Shown: positions 48,820 through 57,520 of the stretch, one piece after another
Layout: every line of letters starts with the position of its first letter
How positions within the stretch are numbered: the stretch's first letter is position 1
Assembly (NCBI GenBank): GCA_037200125.1
Contig: JBBCGS010000006.1
Location: forward strand, 248,001 to 312,000
Reading direction: 5' to 3'
DNA: 64,000 nt
Origin: JADGHX01 sp037200125
Lineage (GTDB): Bacteria; Pseudomonadota; Gammaproteobacteria; Steroidobacterales; Steroidobacteraceae
The notes under the pieces: model-generated
The model's input: only the letters and a program-made list of their open reading frames with translations
Databases searched by the model: none
Told to the model about the DNA's origin: nothing
Position numbers and translations under genes: made by a program

Positions 48820-49401
48820 TCAACAGCGAGGGCCCCGCACGCACTTGTACTCGGCATAAATGCCCGGGTCGCTATCTGCCTCTTCCTTCGAGCTGATCGA
48901 AATGAGCCCGCCGTGTGCAACCAGGGACCGGCTAATAAGCAGATTGGACTTGTGTCCGAGCCGCGCGCGCAGGACCCGTCCGCGCGACCACACACCATCG
49001 AGGAGCCGATACTCAAAGTAGGGTCTTTGAATATCCAGGCCGGCTTCCTTGACCTGATACTCGTGATCCACCATGGTGACAGCGAAATACTCGGGACCGC
49101 TCTCCTGCGCGACGTCAAAGACCATCAGCAGCTCGGAGTTCTTCCCATCGCCGATCTTCAGCACTGGCAGCTGGTGTCCGGATGCAAGCGTCACGCGAAG
49201 CTCAGCGCTCTCACGCTGCATATCGCCGCCGGTTCCACCTATTTCGCTACCCGTGCGATACCGCTCGCGCCGTTCGGCGCGAACGATTTGACCGTCACTT
49301 AAGCGCACCTCTTCTTGCCACGAGCGCTCTTGGGAGCGAAGGCCGCACGAGAGCAGCATCAACGTGGAGACGGCCAACACAATCGCCATCAAACTTTTCA
49401 A
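48820..49401 (-). CDS. Predicted lipoprotein, unknown
   Basis: A 193-residue protein with a lipobox (TLMLLSCG, Cys19) after a short signal MKSLMAIVLAVS. The mature part is beta-rich: WQEEVRLSDGQIVRAERRERYRTG, ELLMVFDVAQESGPEYFAVTM, YFEYRLLDGVWSRG. It lies between the HlyD-like gene and the RTX gene on the same strand. It could protect or assist the secreted protein at the envelope, but no family was recognised and the role is inferred only from position. Confidence 0.7.
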   Translation of the reverse strand: MKSLMAIVLAVSTLMLLSCGLRSQERSWQEEVRLSDGQIVRAERRERYRTGSEIGGTGGDMQRESAELRVTLASGHQLPVLKIGDGKNSELLMVFDVAQESGPEYFAVTMVDHEYQVKEAGLDIQRPYFEYRLLDGVWSRGRVLRARLGHKSNLLISRSLVAHGGLISISSKEEADSDPGIYAEYKCVRGPRC

Positions 49402-49510
49402 ACTCGAATGCTCCTGAAAGCGAGGGTTCTACCCGGTCTGCATAAGCGTTATTCGCGTAGCCTCACCGTTCGCGAGGGACTCGTGCCATATCGGCTCTAT
49501 TGATCGAGGA

Positions 49511-50857
49511 TCAGCGTTCGAGGCCGGCCTGCGCACTGACGCGCTGCACCGGCGATACGAGATACTCCAACACGGAGCGTGTGCCCTGCCGGATCTCAGC
49601 CTGAACCTGCATGCCGGCGACGAGTGACAGCGTCTCGCCGTTCGCCGTCAGAGACTGTGTCTGCAGCCTCACTCGTGCCTTGAATGGCGCATCGCTCGTC
49701 GTGCCATGATCGTTTGTACCGCGCGAGGTCTGCGCATTTGAGTAGGCATCGGCACTGATCGTCTCCACCGTCCCCTCGACAAGCCCGTACTTCGTGAATG
49801 TGTACGCTGCGAGCTTCAGGCGCACCGGTTGGCCTTCGCGGACAAATCCCACATCGTCGTTTCGAATGTAGATCTCGGCGGCGAGCGGTTCCTCTTGCGG
49901 TACGACGCTCAACAGCACCGTACCTGGCTGGACCACCGCACCAAGAGTCGTCGTGGCGAGTTCCTTCACGATGCCGTCCTCCGGTGCTCGTAGCTCCATC
50001 AATCCCTCGCGATACCCCTGCTTGCGCAGATCAGCGTCCAGTTGCGCAACTTCTGCAAGAAGCTGACTCCGCTCACTTTGCAAGGAGCTCGCGTAAGTGC
50101 CGCGAACCTGTTGTGTTCGATGCGCCTGCGAGGTGAGCGCCGCCTCCAATGAGGAGACGGTCTCGCGCTGGGCTCGCAGCTCCTGTGCCTTCTCCAACGC
50201 GATCCGAGCCCGGTCCTCGGCCTCGAGCGATCCGACCAGCTTTTCGCTCGCGAGTTTCGTATAGGCTTCCGCGGCCCTTTGGAACGCGGGCAGAGTCACT
50301 TCAAGTTTGGTGAACACCTCACGCGCACCCGCGAGATCGCTCTGCATGCGTGAGCGCGTCGCCTCTTCTGCCGCGAGCTGTTCGCGGAATGCGCCCTCGC
50401 GCGCTGTCCCCTCCAGGCGAACCTGGGCCAGGAGCCTTGCATCATCCCCCGGACGCTCGGTAAGCAATGAGCTGCTCAGTTGGGCCTCGATACGCCGCAA
50501 CTGAAGCTGCTTCAACTGCAGCTGGCTGGCCGCGACACCACGGTCAGCGGCTGCGAGCGTGGGGTCGAGTCGAACCAGGACCTGACCTTTTCTAACGCGT
50601 TGCCCTTCAGTCACGCGGATCTCACGTAAAACTCCCGCCTCTGCAGGCTGCACGATCTTGACGAGCGTTTGCGGAACCAGGCGCCCTTCCGCGACCGCAA
50701 CGATGTCTAGTTGCGCCACAGCCGACCAGACGAGGAGCGTCACGAACAGCGAGACGATGACCCAGAGCATCAATGGCCCGCGATGATCAGGCGCGCGAGT
50801 GGCGATCGCAAACAGCGCGGAGCGAATGCGTGGCGCACCGATAGAAGTGCTGGTCAT
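49511..50857 (-). CDS. HlyD-family type I secretion membrane-fusion protein
   Basis: A 448-residue periplasmic adaptor. It has an N-terminal membrane anchor (LMLWVIVSLFVTLLVWSAVAQ), the lipoyl half-motif VAEGRLVPQTLVKIVQPAEAGVLREI, a long coiled-coil from about 120 to 300 rich in Leu, Glu, Gln and Arg, the second lipoyl half LRAPEDGIVKELATTTLGAVVQPG and the conserved end VAGMQVQAEIRQGTRSVLEYLVSPV. It joins the inner-membrane ABC exporter to an outer-membrane TolC protein, which is not in the window. The start overlaps the exporter gene stop as ATGA. Confidence 0.93.
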   Translation of the reverse strand: MTSTSIGAPRIRSALFAIATRAPDHRGPLMLWVIVSLFVTLLVWSAVAQLDIVAVAEGRLVPQTLVKIVQPAEAGVLREIRVTEGQRVRKGQVLVRLDPTLAAADRGVAASQLQLKQLQLRRIEAQLSSSLLTERPGDDARLLAQVRLEGTAREGAFREQLAAEEATRSRMQSDLAGAREVFTKLEVTLPAFQRAAEAYTKLASEKLVGSLEAEDRARIALEKAQELRAQRETVSSLEAALTSQAHRTQQVRGTYASSLQSERSQLLAEVAQLDADLRKQGYREGLMELRAPEDGIVKELATTTLGAVVQPGTVLLSVVPQEEPLAAEIYIRNDDVGFVREGQPVRLKLAAYTFTKYGLVEGTVETISADAYSNAQTSRGTNDHGTTSDAPFKARVRLQTQSLTANGETLSLVAGMQVQAEIRQGTRSVLEYLVSPVQRVSAQAGLER

Positions 50858-52986
50858 TGCGCGACACTCTCAGTTTTTTCCCCGGGCACGACCGAAAGCT
50901 TCTCTCCGATGCGAACAATCTGATCGACGGCAAGACCGCGAGGCAGCTGATGCGCAATAAAAAGGATCGTCACACGCCCTTTGAGCGCGTTGACGGTGCG
51001 GGCGAGCTGCTCGGCGGTACTCGGATCTAGACTACTCGTCGCTTCATCGAAGAGGAGAATCTTCGGCCCCTTGAGCAGCGCTCGGGCAATCGCGATTCGC
51101 TGGCGCTGCCCGCCGGACAATCCGCTGCCCCGTTCTCCGATTTCGGATTGATAGCCGTTCGGCAGCGCCTCGATCACTGTGTGGATCTCAGCCATGCGAC
51201 AGGCGGCAACGACCTGCTCGAACGAGGCGTAAGGGTTGGCAAGCCTCAAATTCTCGAGAAGAGTGCCTGAGAAGAGCACCGTCTCCTGGGGAACGACACC
51301 GAACAAGCCACGCAGCTCGTTCGCTGAAAGATGACTGTGATCGATGCCATCGAGCCGGATTTGACCTGACGATGGCGTGTAGAAGCCCTGAAGCAGCTTT
51401 GCAAGCGTCGACTTGCCACCGCCCGATGGACCCATGAGTGCGATGAGCTGGCCGGGCCCGACCGTCATTGAGAAGTCTTCAAAGAGCGGCGGCAGACGAT
51501 CGCCGTACCGAAATGCGAGACCGGTAATGTCCAGAGCGCCAGGTCCCGCGCAACCCACGCGTCGAGGAATCAGGCTATAAGACTCGGCCGGCGCGTTCAT
51601 GATGTCGCCAAGCCGGGCGACGGAAAGCCGCGTCTGCTGCCACTGTTGCCACAGGCCCACGGCGCGAAGCACTGGCTGGCTGATGCGACTGCTGAACATC
51701 TGAAACGCGACCAACATTCCAATAGTGAGCGTCGCGCTTGTCATGACGATCCACGCGCCGACGATCAGCACCGCGGTCGTCATGATCTGCTCAAGTGTTG
51801 AGGCAATAGTGTTGTAACTGTTCCCCAGCTGCCTCGTCGCAAAGTTGGACTGCAGAACTTCGCCAAGGAGCGATCGGTAGCGCTGCTCGAGGAGAGGTTC
51901 AAGCTGCAGCGACTTCACCGTCTCCATGGCCGACAGGTGTTCGGTGACGAACGCTTGTTGAGCGGCACCGCGCCGGAACTGCTCGTTCAGACACTCGCGA
52001 AAGACGGGTGCCACGAGCAACGAGAGCACGGCGATGAGTGTTAGCGCGCCGAGTACGATCAAGGTCAGCGCCCAGCTGTACCAGAACATGATCGCAACGA
52101 AAATGACCAGAAACGGCAAATCAAGGGCCAGCGTCACGACGGCGGAGGCGATGAACTCACGAACGTTCTCGATTCCCTGCAGACGCGCGGAAATCACCCC
52201 CGTCGGTCTGTGCTGAAAATAAAGCGGCGGCAAGCGCAGGAGATGACTGAAAATATGACTTCCGAGTACCGCGTCGATACGGCGTCCGGTGTGCAGCACC
52301 AGACGTTGTCGGACCCAGCCCAGAAGCGCCGTGAAGATCAGGAATAGAACCATTCCAACGCCGACGGCCACGAGAGTGCTCTCGCTTCGGTGCACGACGA
52401 CCTTGTCGATAATGACCTGCGTAAAAAGCGGCATCGCGAGTGCCATGAACTGCAGAATCAACGAGGCGACCAGGACATCGCGCCAGATCGCGCGATGTTT
52501 TAAGAGCTCTGGAATAAACCAGCGCAGTCCAAAGCGGCCGGTTTGAAACTGAAAATCATCAGGATCGGCACTGCGAGGCGCTTTGGGCGAAATGACCAGC
52601 GCATCGCCCGCGTACTGTTCGCTTAGCTTATCGAACGACCACGACACAGGGGCTGCAGCGCCTCGCTCGAGCACCGAGAGCGAGCTCTCCTGAGCATTGA
52701 GCACCAGGATCCAGGCGGGCGCCTCGGGGTTCTCGGGATCCTGATGCACGCGAATCGCGAGCGGTAAGTGCCAGGCGAGCGCCACGGACAACCGACAATT
52801 TCGGAACTGAATATCCATTCCCAGCTCGCCCACGGCGTCCCGGAGTCGTGCGCGATTCAGCGGAGGCGGGAAACGCTGTGCGAATAGCGCTGCATCGAAG
52901 GGCTTCCGGTGCAGCAGCGCGAACGCCGACAAAAGCCACGATGCGTCCCCGGAACGAGCACTCGCTGTCTCGCTCGTCGGCGGCAA
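50854..52986 (-). CDS. HlyB-type ABC exporter (type I secretion)
   Basis: A 710-residue exporter. The N-terminal 130 residues are a C39-peptidase-like domain without the catalytic Cys (SWLLSAFALLHRKPFDAAL), as in HlyB, where the domain binds the unfolded substrate. Six membrane segments follow, then the ATPase with Walker A GPSGGGKST, VVPQETVLFSGTL, signature GLSGGQRQRIAIARAL and Walker B ILLFDEATSSLD. The only in-frame start is TTG at 52986; an ATG at 52999 is in another frame, so the first residues may be distorted by an indel. It begins the secretion operon and probably exports the giant RTX protein. Confidence 0.92.
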   Translation of the reverse strand: MPPTSETASARSGDASWLLSAFALLHRKPFDAALFAQRFPPPLNRARLRDAVGELGMDIQFRNCRLSVALAWHLPLAIRVHQDPENPEAPAWILVLNAQESSLSVLERGAAAPVSWSFDKLSEQYAGDALVISPKAPRSADPDDFQFQTGRFGLRWFIPELLKHRAIWRDVLVASLILQFMALAMPLFTQVIIDKVVVHRSESTLVAVGVGMVLFLIFTALLGWVRQRLVLHTGRRIDAVLGSHIFSHLLRLPPLYFQHRPTGVISARLQGIENVREFIASAVVTLALDLPFLVIFVAIMFWYSWALTLIVLGALTLIAVLSLLVAPVFRECLNEQFRRGAAQQAFVTEHLSAMETVKSLQLEPLLEQRYRSLLGEVLQSNFATRQLGNSYNTIASTLEQIMTTAVLIVGAWIVMTSATLTIGMLVAFQMFSSRISQPVLRAVGLWQQWQQTRLSVARLGDIMNAPAESYSLIPRRVGCAGPGALDITGLAFRYGDRLPPLFEDFSMTVGPGQLIALMGPSGGGKSTLAKLLQGFYTPSSGQIRLDGIDHSHLSANELRGLFGVVPQETVLFSGTLLENLRLANPYASFEQVVAACRMAEIHTVIEALPNGYQSEIGERGSGLSGGQRQRIAIARALLKGPKILLFDEATSSLDPSTAEQLARTVNALKGRVTILFIAHQLPRGLAVDQIVRIGEKLSVVPGEKTESVAQ

Positions 52987-53672
52987 ATAGGCTACGCATG
53001 ATCAAAGACCGCAGCAGCTTTACCGCGTGCGACAGCGCGGTGGCCGCATGACCCTGTGCAATCCATTGACTCCCTATCCCTGTGTTCGGCGCCGTAGCTC
53101 GCATGCTCGGCGTCTCGTTTGTGAGCGAGGACGCTAGCAGCGTTTAGTAATGCTCGCAAGCGCAAGCGCGTTACAAGAGCTGGAAAAATTGTACGTACTT
53201 GTGCGCACGTCGTGATTCACGATGGTCGTGCGGAATTAAATACGCACCGAACCTCGTCATCATCGCGGTGTTTCTCAAGCGACCTGTTCAGTGTTTCATT
53301 CAGATCCGGGGCCACCGAGAAATCAAGGTTGCGAGGGTCGATCCAGAATCGACTGTTCAAAGTTTGCTCAAAGTTTCCCCTCTCCGGATGCATTCCGAGC
53401 TTGTTCTGTCAGCAGAACTTCCTCCGCCCGCTTCCCTCCGGGGACTTTCGAAGATCTGCTCTAGCACCCCGCGTCACGTGCAGCGCATCGAGTTCGTTGA
53501 TTGAATCGCCGCACGTCTCCTCGGCCGCCCGCCACCTCAAAGACTCCCGGCGACTATCGTCGGGAAATGCAGGAGCACCAACGGAACTCCAACGGCCGCG
53601 CGTCCTCATTCAGGTACACATTGTGCCTACTACTGAGAATTTGCCTGACATGGGGACGGAGCACGGACGACT
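52987..53672. other. Gene-poor interval before the helicase remnant
   Basis: This should hold the promoter of the secretion operon on the minus strand. Plus-strand frames at about 53199-53676 overlap each other and show no recognisable domain, so they are not called. The sequence is less GC-rich than the flanking genes. It probably marks the left edge of the mobile region; no tRNA gene or clear attachment repeat was found. Confidence 0.4.
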
Positions 53673-54535
53673 GTGAACCTCTCCGAAGGAGAACAGTTTG
53701 GCCTGTCGCGGATGCTTATGGATCGCTTGCGGGCCCGAGGCCTCACCCAGTTCACGTCCGCGCAGGCGTCGGCGCTAGGCGCCGGACTCTGTAAAGGCGT
53801 GAACCTGCTGGTCTGTGCTCCTACGTCGTCTGGAAAGCCCCTGATAGCGGAACTCGCCGCGGCCGAAGGAGCGCGAAAGGGCGACAAGACCGTCTACCTG
53901 GTATCCCACCGCGCCCTTGCGGAAGAGAAGTATCACCTCTTCAAGAATGAATACGCCTCCACCAGCGAGAAGTGGCTTGACGTCTCCATCGCCACCGGGG
54001 ACAGAAACGAAGGCAACTGGGCTACCGGCATCCTGGTAGCTACTTACGAAAAGTATCTTGCTATGGTCTGTGCTTCTGGCCACGTGAGCATGGCGGGCGT
54101 CGTCGTCGTTGCGGACGAGATCCAGATTCTCGGTGATGACGATCGCAGACCGGAGATCGAACTCCTATGCGCTCTCCTGAGATCAGGATCGCCTCGACAA
54201 GTGGTAGCCCTCTCCGCAACTGTCTAAAACCCGAATGACATCGCAGCGTGGCTCGGCTGCGCAGTCGTGACGGTCGCAGAAAAGTACCTACGCAGAAATC
54301 CACAGTCGAATCGGTTGAGCAGCTGTTTGGCGCTCGGCTGGGTCCGATCCTTGTTCTTACGATGACCAAGCGCACAGCCCTCGAACTTGCGCAGGACTTC
54401 GCCAGCCGTCGGGCGTTTCTCAACCATGCATCGGCCGGGAGCTTTCGCGGACGACGCATGGCTGGCTCAAGCGCAGCGGTCGCATACCTCACCGAGAAGG
54501 TAATGACGTACGAGGACGATCGCTCATCGAGTTGA
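53673..54535 (+). pseudogene. Ski2-like DEAD/DEAH helicase remnant
   Basis: The first 184 codons encode the N-terminal RecA lobe: FTSAQASALGAGLCKGVNLL, Walker A APTSSGKPLIAE (GKT changed to GKP), YLVSHRALAEEKYHLF, LVATYEKYLAMV, a DEIQ box VVADEIQILGDD and the motif III-like ALSATV. A stop follows at 54225, yet the same frame goes on with NPNDIAAWLGCAVVTVAEK, and another frame then gives GPILVLTMTKRTALELAQDFASRR from the second lobe. The rest of the helicase is missing. An intact relative would be far longer. It is inactive and probably a leftover of a defence or mobile-element gene. Confidence 0.75.
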
Positions 54536-54696
54536 CGGGAAACAGCTGAGGGCTCTGCTCCCGCAGAACACAGACGCTACGCCTTCGCCAACGGCAGCCG
54601 CATATTGCGGAAGGACGGGAAGCGCACAGGAGACCGGCCGCTGCACTGATATGCGCACCCCTCGCTGAACGGTAGCCCTCCCCTCAGAGCGCGCAC

Positions 54697-54918
54697 TCAC
54701 CGCGCTTCAAGCCGCGCGTTGATCCATTGGTCGATCTCCGAAGAATCCCAGCCCACGGCGCGCACGCCGATACGTGCCGGTTTCGGAAACTTCCCGGCTC
54801 GCATCAGCGAGTAGATGTGGGCTCGCTTGAATCCGGTCTTGCGTTCGACCTCACCGCGTCGAAGTAGTCGTGGCTCGCTCGAAGCGGATCTCGCGCTGTC
54901 CTCTGAAGACATCTGCAT
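54697..54918 (-). CDS. AlpA-family transcriptional regulator
   Basis: About 73 residues from the ATG at 54918. The core is the AlpA/MerR-like winged helix: RLLRRGEVERKTGFKRAHIYSLMRAGKFPKPARIG followed by AVGWDSSEIDQWINARL. Such small proteins act as activators of integrase or as directionality factors in prophages and integrative elements. The frame is open upstream, but the extra 60 residues overlap the palindromic operator at 54989-55023, so the short start is preferred. It is a near analogue of the plus-strand gene at 56188. Confidence 0.83.
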   Translation of the reverse strand: MQMSSEDSARSASSEPRLLRRGEVERKTGFKRAHIYSLMRAGKFPKPARIGVRAVGWDSSEIDQWINARLEAR

Positions 54919-54988
54919 CACTCCTCGGTGCTCGCTGGCACCCGACTCAAAGTGATGTCGATCAAACATCGGAAACGGCGCGTTCACC

Positions 54989-55023
54989 ACCGCAGCTGCG
55001 GTGACGCCGACCGCAGCTGCGGT
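54989..55023. promoter_or_regulatory. Operator: two phased 14-bp palindromes
   Basis: ACCGCAGCTGCGGT occurs exactly at 54989-55002 and 55010-55023, 21 bp apart (two helical turns). It lies 71-105 bp upstream of the AlpA-type start and downstream of the XRE-type gene. Two identical perfect palindromes on one DNA face indicate a binding site for a dimeric regulator, presumably one of the neighbouring helix-turn-helix proteins. Confidence 0.75.
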
Positions 55024-55156
55024 CGCTCGAACACCGTTTCTTCTGCGCTCCAGGATAGGAAAGGCGGCTTGCCGCCGAGGTGGGGCGAACGACAATTGGC
55101 CGTGAATTGAGTGACTTGCGATCTGTGCGGCCGTCGAATCGCGAAGCCGAAGCCGC

Positions 55157-55522
55157 CTATTTTGGGCTCAGCTTTCGCGCGTACGCGATCAGCTTCGCGC
55201 GATCCGAGGAATTGATCCTGCCGTAGATCGCAAGGACCTCGGCCAGTGAGTCATCGGCGGCGGAGAAAAACGGCACTGGCTTCTTCAGCACTTCGGCGAG
55301 CTGCCGCACGACGTCATACGCGGGCTGATGAACCTGGCGCTCGTACTGATTCATGCGCGCGCTCGCGACCGATGGATCGATACCGGCGAGTTCGCCCACC
55401 TTCGCCTGCGACAGCGAAGACTCCAACCGGGCCTCCTTGAGGCGTTTCGCGATCGGATGCTGGGTAGTGTGACGGGTCGGCAAGACGTGATAGCGCTCGG
55501 TAGGCGCACAGCTTCGCGTCAC
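55157..55522 (-). CDS. XRE-family helix-turn-helix regulator
   Basis: About 121 residues from a GTG at 55522; a GTG further inside is possible. The Cro/CI-type domain is IAKRLKEARLESSLSQAKVGELAGIDPS through ASARMNQYERQVHQPAYDVVRQLAEVL. The tail KKPVPFFSAADDSLAEVLAIYGRI is common in phage- and plasmid-type repressors. It may control the AlpA-type gene and the mob genes. The repeat at 55645-55670 lies 123 bp upstream of its start. Confidence 0.85.
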   Translation of the reverse strand: MTRSCAPTERYHVLPTRHTTQHPIAKRLKEARLESSLSQAKVGELAGIDPSVASARMNQYERQVHQPAYDVVRQLAEVLKKPVPFFSAADDSLAEVLAIYGRINSSDRAKLIAYARKLSPK

Positions 55523-55644
55523 TAAGAATCGCTTGAATGCTCAGAGTTCAGTATTTGCACTCCGAACAATTCAATCGAGGTCTTCGACCGGCAGTTGCGG
55601 AGTAATGGCCCGTGCCCGTGGGTTCGGTAAGCTGAGTGAGCAGA

Positions 55645-55670
55645 CTTCTGTGGAACACAGCGGAAGTCAG
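55645..55670. repeat. 26-bp dispersed repeat, copy 1
   Basis: CTTCTGTGGAACACAGCGGA and six further bases match 56915-56940 at 23 of 26 positions. The core CTGTGGAACACAG is an imperfect palindrome. This copy is about 120 bp upstream of the XRE gene; the other is about 120 bp upstream of the mobC-like gene, which suggests a shared regulator site. Confidence 0.5.
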
Positions 55671-55740
55671 AAGCAAGCACATTGAACGCGGGTCGTTGGG
55701 CCAACGTGCCAGCTGGGCCTGTACCGGCGACCGACGACTC

Positions 55741-56004
55741 CTACCACCGCAAGACCCGTCGAAATAAGGTCTCGGGGTCCAGATCTAGCGCACGCGCAAT
55801 GAGGATGAGATCAGAAACAGTGAGAGCGCGACGTCCCTGTTCGATGTTGGACAAGACCTCCCTGGACCATCCCATACGCTTGGCCAGCTCTTCCTGCGTG
55901 AGATCCATGTCCTTGCGCGAACTCGACACTGTGGCAACGACTGCCCGGTCCCAATACTCGCGTTGGCGTTGTCCCTTCTGAGCGGCCCTTTTCTGATCTG
56001 TCAC
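55741..56004 (-). CDS. Small XRE-family regulator
   Basis: An 87-residue protein from a GTG at 56004. The helix-turn-helix is MDLTQEELAKRMGWSREVLSNIEQGRRALTVSDLILIARAL, and DLDPETLFRRVL ends it. Such proteins repress mobile-element genes. It is divergent from the AlpA-type gene at 56188, and three phased repeats in between are its likely binding sites. Confidence 0.85.
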   Translation of the reverse strand: MTDQKRAAQKGQRQREYWDRAVVATVSSSRKDMDLTQEELAKRMGWSREVLSNIEQGRRALTVSDLILIARALDLDPETLFRRVLRW

Positions 56005-56062
56005 GCGATTCTCGCTCGACGCTGGAGCGGCGATTTCTACGGATAGTCAGCGCGAAGGACGC

Positions 56063-56110
56063 ATTTTGGGTTGCATGCATCTATTTTGGGTAATAATCTC
56101 CCATTTGGGA
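56063..56110. promoter_or_regulatory. Three 20-bp-phased ATTTTGGG repeats over a promoter
   Basis: ATTTTGGG starts at 56063 and 56083 and ATTTGGG at 56103, a period of exactly 20 bp. The repeats overlap a plausible plus-strand promoter, TTGCAT (56071-56076) and TAATCT (56094-56099) with 17-bp spacing. They lie between the divergent XRE gene (start 56004) and the AlpA-type gene (start 56188). Cooperative binding of a repressor along one DNA face is the likely purpose. Confidence 0.7.
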
Positions 56111-56187
56111 TGCACTCCTAATAACAAATCGGATAACGGACGAAGCGCGTGCCAGGGAGGCGAGACAGTCCTCCGAACAGGTACGAA

Positions 56188-56460
56188 ATGAACGTTGATC
56201 CGAGCTCCCGCCAGCCAGCGACGCCGTCTCCCGCCGAAGAGCTCTCGCGCGTGGAGACGACTCTCGCACCAAGGCCAGTGCGCCTTCTTCGCCGGCATCA
56301 GGTCGAGGAACTGGTTGGGCTCAAGCGCGCGGCCATCTACGCACTACAGAAGGCGGGACGATTTCCGCGCGCGGTAAAGATCACCGAGCGCGCCGTGGGA
56401 TGGGTCGAGGAGGAGATCCACGCATGGCTCCGAGAGCGCACGAAGACAAGAACGGAATGA
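56188..56460 (+). CDS. AlpA-family transcriptional regulator
   Basis: About 90 residues from the ATG at 56188; a GTG at 56149 would add 13. The DNA-binding core is VRLLRRHQVEELVGLKRAAIYALQKAGRFPRAVKI and then AVGWVEEEIHAWLRERT. It resembles the gene at 54697-54918 in the recognition region, so the mobile region carries two AlpA/XRE modules, possibly from two elements. Expression is probably controlled by the phased repeats upstream. Confidence 0.83.
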   Translation: MNVDPSSRQPATPSPAEELSRVETTLAPRPVRLLRRHQVEELVGLKRAAIYALQKAGRFPRAVKITERAVGWVEEEIHAWLRERTKTRTE

Positions 56461-57061
56461 ACGCAGTCCGTGTTCAGACTCGGCCCACTTCCCTCGTCCG
56501 CCACGACCGGGGTCTCAGGGCGCCATGCGCGGGTGAACGGCACGACGCCGGAGTCTCAAGATGAGTACAGGAAGCTGGCGCGGGCGGAAGTCGAAGCGGG
56601 GCGCGAACGGCGTCCCCAAATCGATGGGGGGCCGGAATGTGGGCCGGGGATCCGGCGCCCATAAGGAATTTCAACGTGGTCAATGCGTTAGCCGACGCAT
56701 GCGGCGGAGCCTATCGGGGAGGGAGTTTCCGCCTAACCGACGATGCTTGAGTGGAACTCGATGGCCCTCTGCAGACTTTGCGGAGGCCTTAAAACAAACG
56801 GAAACCAGCTTGAACAGCGGATCTCGGAAAGCTTCCTGAGCGCTCAGTGGAACGCTGTGGACTCGACACCGGGGTGGATGCAGACCTCTCCGCCGAGAAA
56901 CAGCCTTCAGTGGCCTTCTGTGGAACTCAGCAGAACTCAGCAGATTGGCGGGGAGTACGGGAGAAAGTTCGAAACAACTTCTGGAAATCCTTGAGGAATG
57001 GAGCCAGTACCTTGAGAAGCACGTTCCTGATCTCGCGGGTCCGTCGCCATGACAACCACCC
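56461..57061. other. Non-coding region before the mob genes; possible oriT
   Basis: Short frames here lack recognisable domains. The stretch contains the second 26-bp repeat copy (56915-56940), a tandem AACTCAGCAG (56924-56943) and several TGGAAC motifs. Its place just upstream of mobC-like and relaxase genes is where transfer origins usually lie, but no nic site could be identified by eye. Confidence 0.4.
56915..56943. repeat. 26-bp dispersed repeat, copy 2, with a tandem 10-mer
   Basis: CTTCTGTGGAACTCAGCAGA and six further bases, 23 of 26 identical to 55645-55670. It overlaps AACTCAGCAG repeated head to tail at 56924-56933 and 56934-56943. Confidence 0.5.
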
Positions 57062-57511
57062 TTGAATGTAGAGGCCGACGCGGGGCTGTCAAAGGCGTTC
57101 GGAAAGGCATCCACAAGCAAAGCCAGCCAGCCTCGCAAGCGCCGTAAACGGGCTGCGCCTTTTTCCCTGAGACTCACGCCGGACGAACGCGCCCGCCTTA
57201 GCCGGGAGGCCGGGGAAACCCGCTGGCGACCTACATCAAGCTCCGGCTGTTTCAACAACCTGCCGGACCTTGCCAGCCTCCGGCCTGCCCTTCCGGGTGG
57301 CCGTCCGGCCACGGACACCGTACTCATCGCCAAACTTCTGGCCGCCCTCGGGGAAGCGCGACTGGCCAATAACCTCAACCAGCTCGCCCGTCACGCCAAC
57401 ATGGGGACGCTGGACATCTCCAAGGCTACGGAAAACGAACTGCTCGCCGCCTGCGCGGAGGTCCACGCCATGCGGGCCGACCTGATCGCCGCCCTGGGCC
57501 TGAAGGCATGA
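57062..57511 (+). CDS. MobC-like mobilisation protein, probably with compensating indels
   Basis: About 149 residues from a TTG start. The ribbon-helix-helix start RKRRKRAAPFSLRLTPDERARLSREAG and the end ALGEARLANNLNQLARHANMGTLDIS and AEVHAMRADLIAALGL match MobC/MbeC accessory proteins, which help the relaxase at oriT. Between them (about 57205-57300) the frame gives an unnatural ETRWRPTSSSGCF, while another frame reads NPLATYIKLRLF, the expected family sequence, so two indels seem to offset each other. It lies 9 bp before the relaxase gene. Confidence 0.78.
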   Translation: MNVEADAGLSKAFGKASTSKASQPRKRRKRAAPFSLRLTPDERARLSREAGETRWRPTSSSGCFNNLPDLASLRPALPGGRPATDTVLIAKLLAALGEARLANNLNQLARHANMGTLDISKATENELLAACAEVHAMRADLIAALGLKA

Positions 57512-57520
57512 GGCTAAGGG

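Noticed and set aside
52997..52999. ATG at 52999 as start of the HlyB-like gene
   Set aside because: It is not in frame with the conserved sequence; the in-frame TTG at 52986 is used instead, unless an indel lies between them.
53199..53676. Overlapping plus-strand frames before the helicase remnant
   Set aside because: They lie in competing frames, lack a good ribosome site and show no domain.
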